From an uncultured Collinsella sp. (GTDB lineage Bacteria; Actinomycetota; Coriobacteriia; Coriobacteriales; Coriobacteriaceae), in the NCBI GenBank assembly GCA_902465265.1, contig CABQMF010000048.1, positions 1 through 15,069 of the forward strand: a stretch of DNA of 15,069 nucleotides, read 5' to 3'. The translations under genes and the position numbers were made by a program. Shown here in pieces: positions 1 to 6,580 of this stretch; the stretch's first letter is position 1; each line of letters begins with the position of its first letter. Below the pieces are notes generated by a model, which was given only the letters and a program-made list of their open reading frames with translations, was not told where the DNA came from and did no database searches.

Positions 1-24
1 CCCCCGCCCCATTTCGCTGCTGGT

Positions 25-324
25 TTACCGGTGGTTAACTGGAGCGCCGCAGTTTTGGCAGAAGGAGGCATTTGCCTCCAGCTTTGAGCCACACTGAGCG
101 CAAAAATGAGCGGGCTCAACTGGCTGAGCATCATCGATCGCGGTCGGCACCTGCTGCGTCGGCGGGACCTGTTGCACGGGAGGCATTTGCTGGTACGGAT
201 TGGACTGCGGAGGCTGAGGCCTGTTCGATGATTCCTTGTTCAAGATAACAGCAAAGGCGACAGCCGCGACACCACCGAACACAGCTAGCAAAACGAGAAG
301 ATCGAATACCCTAAGGCCTATCAT
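25..324 (-). CDS. Small membrane-anchored zinc-ribbon protein
   Basis: This 99-residue protein has one N-terminal hydrophobic segment (about residues 8-28), a low-complexity Pro/Gln linker (about 35-60, with QQVPP-type repeats), and a C-terminal zinc ribbon with Cys75-x2-Cys78 and Cys89-x2-Cys92 (CAQCG and CQNCG). Such ribbons usually bind one structural zinc and mediate protein contact; no catalytic domain is visible. The expected topology is a membrane anchor with the ribbon in the cytosol, which is inference. The start is ATG at 324, with a GAGGAG-like site at 335-340 about 10 nt upstream, a slightly long spacing. It diverges from the DJ-1 gene. The end of the window lies 24 nt past its stop, so its downstream context is unknown. 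A specific function cannot be given. Confidence 0.75.
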   Translation of the reverse strand: MIGLRVFDLLVLLAVFGGVAAVAFAVILNKESSNRPQPPQSNPYQQMPPVQQVPPTQQVPTAIDDAQPVEPAHFCAQCGSKLEANASFCQNCGAPVNHR

Positions 325-410
325 CGCAAATCAGCTCCTCATGTTGCGAAAGATGACGGATGCCGAAATTTTATCGCCGCGCCGCAAGCTCCTCCTAGTG
401 CGCAACACCC

Positions 411-512
411 ATCCACCCTGCATGATTTTCAGGGGTGGGGATCAAAATCATTGGGGAATGGGGCGTGGCAAGCGGCGGTCTTCGGGGTATAAGACGGCTA
501 ATTGTATGCCGC
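411..512 (+). promoter_or_regulatory. Structured leader or intergenic region before the DJ-1 gene
   Basis: The 206-nt divergent gap (325-530) holds inverted repeats. ATCCACCCTG at 411-420 can pair, with small bulges, with 430-442. ATGATTTT at 422-429 pairs exactly with AAAATCAT at 444-451. The second stem uses the loop of the first with almost no linker, so the two are probably alternatives. A third structure has GCGGC (472-476) with GCCGC (508-512) around GTCTT/AAGAC (478-482/491-495), ending just before the Shine-Dalgarno at 519-524. Whether the region is transcribed is not known; no clear -35/-10 pair was found. It does not resemble a TPP riboswitch. Confidence 0.3.
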
Positions 513-530
513 CCTATGAAAGGAACCCTT

Positions 531-1073
531 ATGCCCAGCGTTGCCGTTCTTGCCGCCGATGGCTTTGAAACGATTGAATGCCTGACCATGGTCGATGTCA
601 TGCGTCGCGGCGGCGTGCGCGCCACGCTCGTCTCGATCATGCCCACGCGCGAGGTCGTAAGCTCGCTGCAGATTCCCGTAACCTGCGATGCACTCTTTGA
701 CGAGATTAACTTTGACGAGTATGACTGCGTCGTGCTGCCCGGCGGTCTGCCCGGCGCCACCAACCTGCGCGCCGACCAGCGCGTCTGCGACGTAGTCTGC
801 GAGTTCGCCGCGACCAAGCATGTTGCCGCCATCTGCGCCGCCCCGTTTATCCTGGGCGAACTCGACCTGCTCGAGGGACGCCACGCCACGTGCTTCCCCG
901 GCTTTGAGAAGAGCTTCCCCGAGGGCGCCTATACCGGCGACAAGGTCACGCACGACGGCAACATCATCACCGCCAGCGGCATGGCCCAGTCACTCCCCTT
1001 TGCACTTGAATTGCTGCGCACGCTCGCCGGCGACAAGGCCGTCGAGAAGGTTGCCGAGGGCATTCAGCTATGA
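531..1073 (+). CDS. DJ-1/PfpI (YajL/ThiJ-like) family protein
   Basis: This is a 180-residue single-domain DJ-1 superfamily protein, the usual length. The nucleophile-elbow cysteine is Cys102 in AAICAAP, and Glu16 in GFETIE aligns with Glu18 of human DJ-1, the residue that tunes the cysteine. VDVMRRGG (21-28) and VVLPGG (67-72) are further family signatures. Members are cytosolic and are linked to oxidative-stress or glyoxal protection; older annotations call them ThiJ, but the sequence does not establish a thiamine role. The start is ATG 531, preceded by AAAGGA at 519-524. The frame is open back to 435, but those residues are not family-like. The stop overlaps the Maf start (ATGA, 1070-1073), so the two are probably translationally coupled. 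Confidence 0.92.
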   Translation: MPSVAVLAADGFETIECLTMVDVMRRGGVRATLVSIMPTREVVSSLQIPVTCDALFDEINFDEYDCVVLPGGLPGATNLRADQRVCDVVCEFAATKHVAAICAAPFILGELDLLEGRHATCFPGFEKSFPEGAYTGDKVTHDGNIITASGMAQSLPFALELLRTLAGDKAVEKVAEGIQL

Positions 1074-1651
1074 TTTTGGCTTCGCAATCACCGCGCCGCA
1101 TCGAGTTGATGCGCGAAGCGGGCTACGACATCCGCGTCATTCCCGCTGACATCGACGAGACTCCTTTTGATGACGAGGCCCCGCTTACGCTTGTCGAGCG
1201 CTTGGCTCGCGCCAAGGCTGCCGCCGTTGCCGCCGAGCACGCCGAGCCCAATGAGCTGACCATCGCGGCCGACACCATCGTCACCTTCGATGGCAAGCTT
1301 TTGGGCAAGCCGACAAACGAGGACGAAGCCCGCAACATGCTCCACGAGCTCTCGGGGCGCACGCACCAGGTCGCAACCGGCGTCTGCATCGTTAGAGCCG
1401 GAGACGTCACAGCCCCGCACGCCGCCGAGAGCCTGTCGTTTGTCGATGTGACCGACGTGACGTTCTATGAGCTCACCGACGAGCAGATTGAGCGCTACGT
1501 CGTCTCAGGCGAACCCATGGACAAAGCCGGCGCCTACGGCATCCAAGGCGTCGGCGGGCGCATGCTCGTGCATGATATTTCGGGCGACTTCTACAACGTG
1601 GTGGGCCTGCCCATCGCTCGCGTCGCGCGCGCGATTCAAAAACTATCGTAA
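1070..1651 (+). CDS. maf: Maf-family nucleoside triphosphate pyrophosphatase
   Basis: This 193-residue Maf/HAM1-fold protein should hydrolyse non-standard or excess NTPs (dTTP/UTP type) to NMP and pyrophosphate in the cytosol. It has the N-terminal ASQSPRR motif (residues 4-10), the catalytic-region AADTIV with Asp68, GKP at 79-81, the DKAGAYGIQG block (151-160) and GDFYNVVGLP (172-181). The DKAGAYGIQG block is typical of the YhdE-like subgroup and not the YceF/m7GTP subgroup. The start ATG overlaps the stop of the DJ-1 gene by 4 nt and has no strong Shine-Dalgarno of its own, consistent with translational coupling. A hairpin follows the stop at 1660-1682. The length is normal and no key residue is missing. 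Confidence 0.95.
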   Translation: MILASQSPRRIELMREAGYDIRVIPADIDETPFDDEAPLTLVERLARAKAAAVAAEHAEPNELTIAADTIVTFDGKLLGKPTNEDEARNMLHELSGRTHQVATGVCIVRAGDVTAPHAAESLSFVDVTDVTFYELTDEQIERYVVSGEPMDKAGAYGIQGVGGRMLVHDISGDFYNVVGLPIARVARAIQKLS

Positions 1652-1659
1652 TTGCATCT

Positions 1660-1682
1660 GGCGCTGGATATCCCCCAGCGCC
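1660..1682 (+). terminator. Hairpin after maf, possible weak terminator
   Basis: GGCGCTGG (1660-1667) pairs exactly with CCAGCGCC (1675-1682) around a 7-nt loop, starting 8 nt after the maf stop. The downstream sequence TACAATTT is only moderately T-rich. It may be a partial terminator or a processing site, leaving the peptidase gene either to read-through or to its own promoter. Confidence 0.4.
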
Positions 1683-1751
1683 TACAATTTCGGCGTACCG
1701 TACGGATCCCGACCGGGCATAAGGCGCGGCGGAAAACCGATAGGAGAAAAC

Positions 1752-2753
1752 ATGGACATACTGCTCGAAGCCATCGATGTTTGCAATGTCGATGGCTTTT
1801 GCTTTGGCAACTATACGGACGAGGAGGCCGGCACCGGTTGCACCGTAATCGTGGCACCCGAGGGCGCCACCGGCGGTGTTGACGTTCGCGGCGGTGCCCC
1901 GGCATCGCGCGAGACCGACCTGCTGCGTCCCGAGAACACCGTGGACAAGGTCCACGCCGTCTGCCTTTCGGGTGGATCGGCCTTTGGTCTGGAGGCCGCA
2001 AGCGGCGTCGCCCGCGAGCTCGAGAGCCGCGGCATCGGCCTTCCCGTCGGTCCCACGCAGGTGCCCATCGTTTGCTCCAGCTGCATCTTCGACCTCGCCT
2101 TTGGCGACCCCACCGTACGCCCCGACATTAAGGCTGGCATCTCCGCCGTGCGCGAGGCGCTCGACAACACCCCCACCACGCTCGAGCAGGGCAATGTAGG
2201 CGCCGGCACCGGCGCCACCGTGGGCAAGCTCATGGGCCCCGCAACCTGCATGAAGGCCGGCCTTGGAGCCGCCGCCGTGGCACTCGGCCCTGTTAAGGTG
2301 GGCGCCGTGGTCTCGGTCAACGCCTGCGGCAATGTCGTCGACCCCTTCACCGGTGAATGGATCGCTGGCATGCGCGCTGCAGCAGATAGCGACCAGATCG
2401 TCGACATGGAGCTCGCAGCCTTTGCCGCCTCCGGCTCCATGCAAATGCCGCTCGACCGCACCAACACCACCATCAGCTGCATTGTCACCAATGTGAAGCT
2501 CACCAAAGCCCAGGCCACCAAGGTGTCCCAAATGGCCGCAGACGCCTATGCGCACGCCATCCGCCCCACGCACACCACCAACGACGGTGACACCATCTAC
2601 ACCCTCGCCAGCGGCAAACTGGGTGCCCAGGCAAGCGATGCCGTTCCCTTGGACCTTTTGGGCATGCTCGCCGTAAGGGCTTTGCAAACCGCCATCGTAA
2701 ACGGAGCCAAAACTGCCAAAACCTCCCACGGCATCCCCGGCGCCGCAAAGTAA
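1752..2753 (+). CDS. P1-family (S58, DmpA-like) peptidase
   Basis: This 333-residue protein belongs to the P1/S58 family of self-processing N-terminal-nucleophile aminopeptidases. Visible blocks are the glycine-rich CLSGGSAFGLEAASGV (about 91-106), NVGAGTGATVGK (about 155-166) and the segment RTNTTISCIVTN (about 236-247). By analogy with DmpA, where cleavage precedes a serine, the self-cleavage point would fall near Asn238-Thr239, making Thr239 the candidate nucleophile; this alignment is by eye. Such enzymes cleave N-terminal residues from small or D-amino-acid peptides; the substrate here is unknown. The start is ATG 1752 with AGGAG at 1742-1746, spacing 5. The frame is open to 1467, but that part overlaps maf and is not family-like. 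The stop lies 12 nt before nested palindrome A. Confidence 0.88.
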   Translation: MDILLEAIDVCNVDGFCFGNYTDEEAGTGCTVIVAPEGATGGVDVRGGAPASRETDLLRPENTVDKVHAVCLSGGSAFGLEAASGVARELESRGIGLPVGPTQVPIVCSSCIFDLAFGDPTVRPDIKAGISAVREALDNTPTTLEQGNVGAGTGATVGKLMGPATCMKAGLGAAAVALGPVKVGAVVSVNACGNVVDPFTGEWIAGMRAAADSDQIVDMELAAFAASGSMQMPLDRTNTTISCIVTNVKLTKAQATKVSQMAADAYAHAIRPTHTTNDGDTIYTLASGKLGAQASDAVPLDLLGMLAVRALQTAIVNGAKTAKTSHGIPGAAK

Positions 2754-2764
2754 TCCACTCGACC

Positions 2765-2893
2765 GTCGGTCGGAGGCGGGCAGGCGTTACGTTTGCTGCT
2801 CTACAGTCCTATGCAAGACGAAGGCCACATTAAGTGGCCTTCTTTGCATGCGGAACTCGCGACAAACGTAACGCCCGCCCGCCTCCGACCGAC
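2765..2893 (+). repeat. Nested palindrome A after the P1-peptidase gene
   Basis: The outer arms are 31 nt each (2765-2795 and 2863-2893) and complementary with one mismatch. The 67-nt core contains a strong hairpin: GAAGGCCAC (2820-2828), loop ATTAA, GTGGCCTTC (2834-2842), extended by ATGCAA (2811-2816) with TTGCAT (2844-2849). Short motifs shared with the other copies are ACAGTCCT at 2803-2810 and TGCGGAACT at 2849-2857. The inner hairpin is followed by TTT and could act as a terminator for the peptidase gene, but the long outer arms exceed what a terminator needs. The orientation follows the preceding plus-strand gene. Confidence 0.9.
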
Positions 2894-2940
2894 TACCAAC
2901 TAAGATCTTTTCAGCCCAGGCCCCTGTGTACCGCGCGTCG

Positions 2941-3146
2941 AAGATCTTCAAATTCACCTATCTGACAATCGATTTATAGCAGAGGCCCCTTGGCCTTTAG
3001 TTTGCTACAAGTTCCGCACGAGCCGGAAAGCACTTAATGTGCTTTCCGTGCGAGCAGGACTGTTCGCAGTAGCAAACTAAAGGCCAAGGGGCCCAGTCAA
3101 CCTATCAGCAGCGATTACTCAACAGTTAGTTGAATTTGAAGATCTT
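2941..3146. repeat. About 206-bp imperfect inverted duplication reaching into the glycosyltransferase 3' end
   Basis: A 16-nt sequence at 2941-2956 is the exact reverse complement of 3131-3146, which are the last coding positions of the glycosyltransferase gene. Moving inward the two sides stay alignable with indels (CTAxCTG, AATCG and ATAG blocks on both), then merge into the perfect arms of nested palindrome B at 2984/3093. The left half therefore looks like a decayed inverted copy of the gene's last five to six codons plus its 3' flank. An extra AAGATCTT also occurs at 2902-2909. Confidence 0.75.
2984..3093 (-). repeat. Nested palindrome B after the glycosyltransferase gene
   Basis: The outer arms are perfect over 25 nt (2984-3008 and 3069-3093). 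The 60-nt core has a 10-bp hairpin, CGGAAAGCAC (3024-3033), loop TTAAT, GTGCTTTCCG (3039-3048). Read on the minus strand, the direction of the preceding glycosyltransferase gene, it carries ACAGTCCT (3056-3063), loop ATTAA flanked by CAC and GTG, and TGCGGAACT (3010-3018), in the same order as element A. The arm sequences are unrelated to those of A and C. It lies 33 nt past the glycosyltransferase stop. No good T-tract follows the inner hairpin. Confidence 0.9.
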
Positions 3147-4157
3147 TGAGGCAAGATGGTATAGGCCGAGTGTGGTTTTGTCTCCGGCCCGGCCATGCAG
3201 GTTGGTAAAGAATCCAACCACGCCGTAGCGAGCGCGACGATACATGCGCTCGTCGTACTCCTTCAGGTCCTTCCACAGCGTCTTCAGGCGCTCATCGGCA
3301 CAATCTTCCTCGGAAAGCTTGGTGAGCACCGAGCAAATCGCCATCATCATGGTGAAGTAGCCCATCATGTACGAACGCAGACGCGAGGACTCAACGTCCT
3401 GGTACAGGTGGAACGATTCCATCATGATGCGCGTTACGCGGAACTGCTGACCCAGGCGCTTGACCATCGTGGCCTCATTGACGCTCTGGCCCTCGCGACC
3501 GATAAAGTAGCGATAGAGGTCGATGTCGGCGTAGTACATGGTCTTGCAGCGCGGCAGCGGCACGTATGCGTAGATATTATCCACGTAGAACGTGTGTGCC
3601 GGCATAGGCAGATTGGACTCGCGCAGTACATCGGTGCGATAGCACAGGCTGTGCATGAGCAGGTTCTGATCGGGACGGAAGTGCCCGATCTGGTCCCAAG
3701 AGAAAATCTTTTTGCGCGGCAGGGCAAACTTGTAGCCAATAGCGGTATGCGTGCCCTCGTAAACCTTCTCGTACACGTAGTTCGAGATAAACAGGTCTAC
3801 GCGCTGGTCGCGCTCCTCAAAGCCACGCAGAATCGACAGCATGGTCGAAAGCGCCGCACCGTCGAGCCAGTCGTCCGAGTCGACAACCTTGTAGTAGGTG
3901 CCCTGCGCCTCGCGCAGACCCGAGAGGACGGCAATACCGTGGCCGCCATTCTCCTGGTGCACCGCGCGGATGATTCCAGGATAACGGGCCTCCCACTCGT
4001 CGGCCTTAGCGGCCGTCTCGTCCTTGGAGCCGTCGTCCACCACGATAATCTCGATATCGGTGGCGTAATTGCTCCCCTCCAAGATGGAGGTGATGCAATG
4101 GTCCATGTCCTTGGCGGCGTTATACGAGGGAATACCGAATGTTATGACTTTATGCAT
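3126..4157 (-). CDS. Family 2 glycosyltransferase
   Basis: This is a GT-A fold, GT2-family transferase of 343 residues from the preferred start. It opens with ITFGIPSYNA (5-14), has the nucleotide-binding VVDDGSKDET (39-48), NGGHGIAVLSGL (70-81) and the metal-binding DSDD (93-96), all standard for inverting GT2 enzymes. No membrane segment is obvious, so it is probably a cytosolic or peripheral enzyme that uses a nucleotide sugar to extend a lipid-linked or surface glycan. The upstream glf gene makes UDP-galactofuranose, so a galactofuranosyl acceptor step is a reasonable guess, not shown by sequence. The start at 4157 overlaps the glf stop (ATGCATAA) and suggests coupling; an in-frame ATG at 4175 is the alternative. 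Nested palindrome B follows, and its inverted flank matches this gene's last codons. Confidence 0.9.
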   Translation of the reverse strand: MHKVITFGIPSYNAAKDMDHCITSILEGSNYATDIEIIVVDDGSKDETAAKADEWEARYPGIIRAVHQENGGHGIAVLSGLREAQGTYYKVVDSDDWLDGAALSTMLSILRGFEERDQRVDLFISNYVYEKVYEGTHTAIGYKFALPRKKIFSWDQIGHFRPDQNLLMHSLCYRTDVLRESNLPMPAHTFYVDNIYAYVPLPRCKTMYYADIDLYRYFIGREGQSVNEATMVKRLGQQFRVTRIMMESFHLYQDVESSRLRSYMMGYFTMMMAICSVLTKLSEEDCADERLKTLWKDLKEYDERMYRRARYGVVGFFTNLHGRAGDKTTLGLYHLASKIFKFN

Positions 4158-5352
4158 GGCAGGCGATAATCTCATCCGAAAGATCGAGGGCAGAATTGGT
4201 TACGGCGTCCATATCGTAGTAACGATACTCGGCCAGACGACCCACGGGGTGGAAGTTCGTCAGGTTCTGGACGCGCTCAAGATAGCGCTCATAGAGCTCA
4301 CGGTTCTCGGGCTCCAAGATAGCGTAGTACGGCGTCTCGCCCGAGCCGGGCGCGTAGGCCTTGGAGTACTCCTTCATGATGGTGGTCTTGCCGGGCAAAA
4401 CCTGACCGGTCATGTTCTTGAACTCTGTGATGCGCGTGTAGTCCTCGCTCGTGGTGTAGTTGACGGTACCCACGGGCTGGAACTGATCCATATCGAGCGT
4501 CTCGAACTTCATGTCGAGCGTGCGGTACGGCAGCGCGCCCAGATCGAGATTGAACAGCTCGTCGAGTGGACCGGTGTAGACGATCTCGCCACCATAGACC
4601 TTACCGTCGATCTTGACGGTAGTCTCGTCGATCTCAAAGAGGTCACGGGCGTCTACGTCACAGAATACGTCAATCAGGTCGTGATCGAGCATATGCTCGA
4701 ACAGCGCGGTATAGCCATCCTGCGGCATGCCCTGGAAAGGAGCCTGCGGGAAGTAGCGATCGTCATCGCCCACGAAGACGGGAACGCGGCCGGTGATCGA
4801 GGGGTCGATCTGATCGGGCGTCTGGCCCCACTGCTTCATGGTGTAATGCAAAAAGACGTTCTCGTAGACGTAATCGGCGACCTCGGCAAGATCCGGGTCG
4901 TTCTTCTTACGCAGCTCCATAATGGGCACCTTGACGTCCTTGCCAAAGGTCTCCACGAGCTTCTGATACAGCTCCTCGCCGCGCTCGTCACCAAAGGCGA
5001 GCTTAAGACTCGCATGGTTGAAGGGCACGGGCATAAGGGTACCGTTGATGTTGGCGAGCACCTTGTGCTGGTAGTCCGTCCACTTGGTAAAGCGCGACAG
5101 GAAATTGTGGACGCGCTCGTTAAAGGTATGGTAGATGTGCGGACCATACTCGTGGACCAGGATTCCCGCCTCGTCAGTGCAGTCGAAGGCATTGCCCGCA
5201 ATGTGGCTACGGCGCTCCAAAACGGCAACACGATAGCCGATAGTTTCGGCAAGACGGCGGGCGCAAACGGCACCGGCATAACCGGCGCCGACAACAATCA
5301 TGTCGTACGCACCGGCATTAAAGCCTTCAGGCAGGCCTGAGGTAATCTGCAT
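4150..5352 (-). CDS. glf: UDP-galactopyranose mutase
   Basis: This 400-residue flavoenzyme interconverts UDP-galactopyranose and UDP-galactofuranose in the cytosol, the precursor step for galactofuranose in cell-surface polymers. It shows the FAD dinucleotide-binding loop VVGAGYAG (20-27) with the ribose-binding acid Glu46 in AVLERR, HEYGPHIYHT (67-76), YTMKQWG, TRITEFKNMTG and the C-terminal GRLAEYRYYDMD block that contacts the flavin; all are canonical and the length is normal. The roughly 15 residues before the Rossmann strand are an N-terminal extension. The start is ATG 5352 with AGGAG at 5358-5362, spacing 5. It is the first gene of a two-gene unit with the glycosyltransferase and diverges from pta. 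Confidence 0.96.
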   Translation of the reverse strand: MQITSGLPEGFNAGAYDMIVVGAGYAGAVCARRLAETIGYRVAVLERRSHIAGNAFDCTDEAGILVHEYGPHIYHTFNERVHNFLSRFTKWTDYQHKVLANINGTLMPVPFNHASLKLAFGDERGEELYQKLVETFGKDVKVPIMELRKKNDPDLAEVADYVYENVFLHYTMKQWGQTPDQIDPSITGRVPVFVGDDDRYFPQAPFQGMPQDGYTALFEHMLDHDLIDVFCDVDARDLFEIDETTVKIDGKVYGGEIVYTGPLDELFNLDLGALPYRTLDMKFETLDMDQFQPVGTVNYTTSEDYTRITEFKNMTGQVLPGKTTIMKEYSKAYAPGSGETPYYAILEPENRELYERYLERVQNLTNFHPVGRLAEYRYYDMDAVTNSALDLSDEIIACHA

Positions 5353-5431
5353 CGATACTCCTTGTCAAAAGCCACACGCTTTTTAACTGGGCTTTTTCTC
5401 GAACATACGTCGAGACATATTTATCAGAGCG

Positions 5432-5457
5432 ATTATAGCGCTAATGCGTCCTATAAT
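5432..5457. promoter_or_regulatory. Mirror-image divergent promoter between glf and pta
   Basis: ATTATAG (5432-5438) and CTATAAT (5451-5457) form a perfect inverted repeat 12 nt apart. Each is a consensus TATAAT -10 box: 5452-5457 reads toward pta and 5432-5437 reads toward glf. Neither has a good -35 at 16-18 nt, and each expected -35 falls on the other promoter's -10. The centre includes the palindrome TAGCGCTA. The leaders would be about 120 nt (pta) and 70 nt (glf). Confidence 0.5.
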
Positions 5458-5510
5458 GAGCTTGCCATACAAGGAAAGCTCAAGCACCGCGGCGTACATT
5501 ATTGAAAGGT

Positions 5511-5534
5511 AAACCCGCTAGCAGCGGGTTTATT
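5511..5534 (+). promoter_or_regulatory. Terminator-like hairpin in the pta leader
   Basis: AAACCCGCT (5511-5519), a 3-nt loop and AGCGGGTTT (5523-5531) form a perfect 9-bp stem followed by ATT. It lies between the putative pta -10 (5452) and the pta start (5585), so it could act as an attenuator or end a short leader RNA. The tail is only weakly T-rich beyond the stem. Confidence 0.5.
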
Positions 5535-5584
5535 CGTGAAGCGCCGGGCGCCTGGAGCTTAGTGAAACGCTTGTAAGGAGTAAC

Positions 5585-6565
5585 ATGAGCGATTTCCTTA
5601 ACCGTATGAAGTCAGCCGCCAAGGCCGACCTTAAGACGATCGTCCTGCCCGAGGGCGAGGACCCGCGCACCATCGTCGCGGCAAACAAAATCATCGAGGA
5701 GGGCCTGGCAAAGCTCGTCATCCTGGGCAACCCCGACGAAATCGATGTTCCCGGCGCCACCGTCATCGACCCGCGCAATGCCGAGAAGCACGAGGAGTAC
5801 GCGCAGAAGTTTGCCGAGCTCCGCGCCAAGAAGGGCGTTACCATCGAGCAGGCTCGCGCCCAGGTGATGGACGCCACCTACTTTGGCACCATGATGGTCA
5901 AGATGGGCGACGCCGACGGCCTGGTCTCCGGCGCCTGCCACTCCACCGCCGACACCCTGCGCCCCGCGCTGCAGATTCTCAAGACCGCCCCGGGCACCAA
6001 GCTGGTCTCGGCCTTCTTCGTGATGTGCACCGACACCCCGCAGTTCGGCACCGACGGCACACTGATCTTCGCCGACTGCGGCCTCAACATCAACCCGTCC
6101 TCTGACGAGCTCTCCGAGATCGCCATCGCCTCCGCTCACTCTTGGTCCACTTTCATGGGCAATGTTGAGCCGCACGTGGCCATGCTCTCCTACTCCACCA
6201 TGGGCTCCGCCGGTGGCGAGGTCGCCAAGAAGGTCCAGGAGGCTGTGAAGTTCTGCAAGGAGAAGGCTCCCGAGCTCGCCATCGACGGCGACCTGCAGCT
6301 CGATGCCGCTATCGTCCCCACCGTCGCCCAGCTCAAGGCTCCCGGCTCCTCCGTCGCCGGTAAGGCCAACGTGCTCGTGTTCCCCGACCTCGAGGCCGGC
6401 AACATCGGCTACAAGCTGGTCCAGCGCTTCGCCGGCGCTGACGCCTACGGCCCCATCCTGCAGGGCATCGCCAAGCCGGTCAACGACCTGTCGCGCGGCT
6501 GCTCTGCCGACGACATCGTGGGTGTCGTGGCCATCACCGCCGTCCAGGCTCAGATGGCTGAGTAG
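5585..6565 (+). CDS. pta: Phosphate acetyltransferase (short form)
   Basis: This 326-residue enzyme transfers acetyl from acetyl-CoA to phosphate, giving acetyl phosphate for acetate kinase in the cytosol. It matches the catalytic PTA_PTB domain alone; the N-terminal regulatory domains of the long E. coli-type Pta are absent, as in Firmicutes and archaeal forms. Clear blocks are LPEGEDPRTIVAA near residue 20, DGLVSGACHSTADTLRPALQ (about 111-130), MLSYSTMGSAGGE (about 201-213), DGDLQLDAAIVP and a C-terminal VFPDLEAGNIGYKLVQRFAG. The start is ATG 5585 with AAGGAG at 5575-5580. It converges on ackA instead of forming an operon with it. Nested palindrome C begins 16 nt after its stop. Confidence 0.97.
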   Translation: MSDFLNRMKSAAKADLKTIVLPEGEDPRTIVAANKIIEEGLAKLVILGNPDEIDVPGATVIDPRNAEKHEEYAQKFAELRAKKGVTIEQARAQVMDATYFGTMMVKMGDADGLVSGACHSTADTLRPALQILKTAPGTKLVSAFFVMCTDTPQFGTDGTLIFADCGLNINPSSDELSEIAIASAHSWSTFMGNVEPHVAMLSYSTMGSAGGEVAKKVQEAVKFCKEKAPELAIDGDLQLDAAIVPTVAQLKAPGSSVAGKANVLVFPDLEAGNIGYKLVQRFAGADAYGPILQGIAKPVNDLSRGCSADDIVGVVAITAVQAQMAE

Positions 6566-6580
6566 CGTACATATCCCCTC

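Noticed and set aside
411..530. TPP riboswitch upstream of a ThiJ-like gene
   Set aside because: The conserved CUGAGA and other TPP aptamer elements are not present.
1467..1751. N-terminal extension of the P1 peptidase
   Set aside because: It overlaps maf, is not family-like, and a good ribosome site precedes ATG 1752.
2765..3093. Integron attC sites
   Set aside because: The arms are too long and too perfect, there is no recognisable RYYYAAC/GTTRRRY core, and no integrase or cassette array is present.
3195..4169. Long plus-strand open frame opposite the glycosyltransferase
   Set aside because: It mirrors the codon pattern of the real minus-strand gene, has no family-like motif and no ribosome site; GT2 motifs are clear on the other strand.
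4158..4175. Upstream ATG of the glycosyltransferase
   Set aside because: It is possible, but the six extra residues are not family-like and the 4157 start gives a typical short overlap with the glf stop.
5456..5512. 18-codon leader peptide before pta
   Set aside because: Its ATG overlaps the -10 box, so it would lie upstream of the predicted transcript start.
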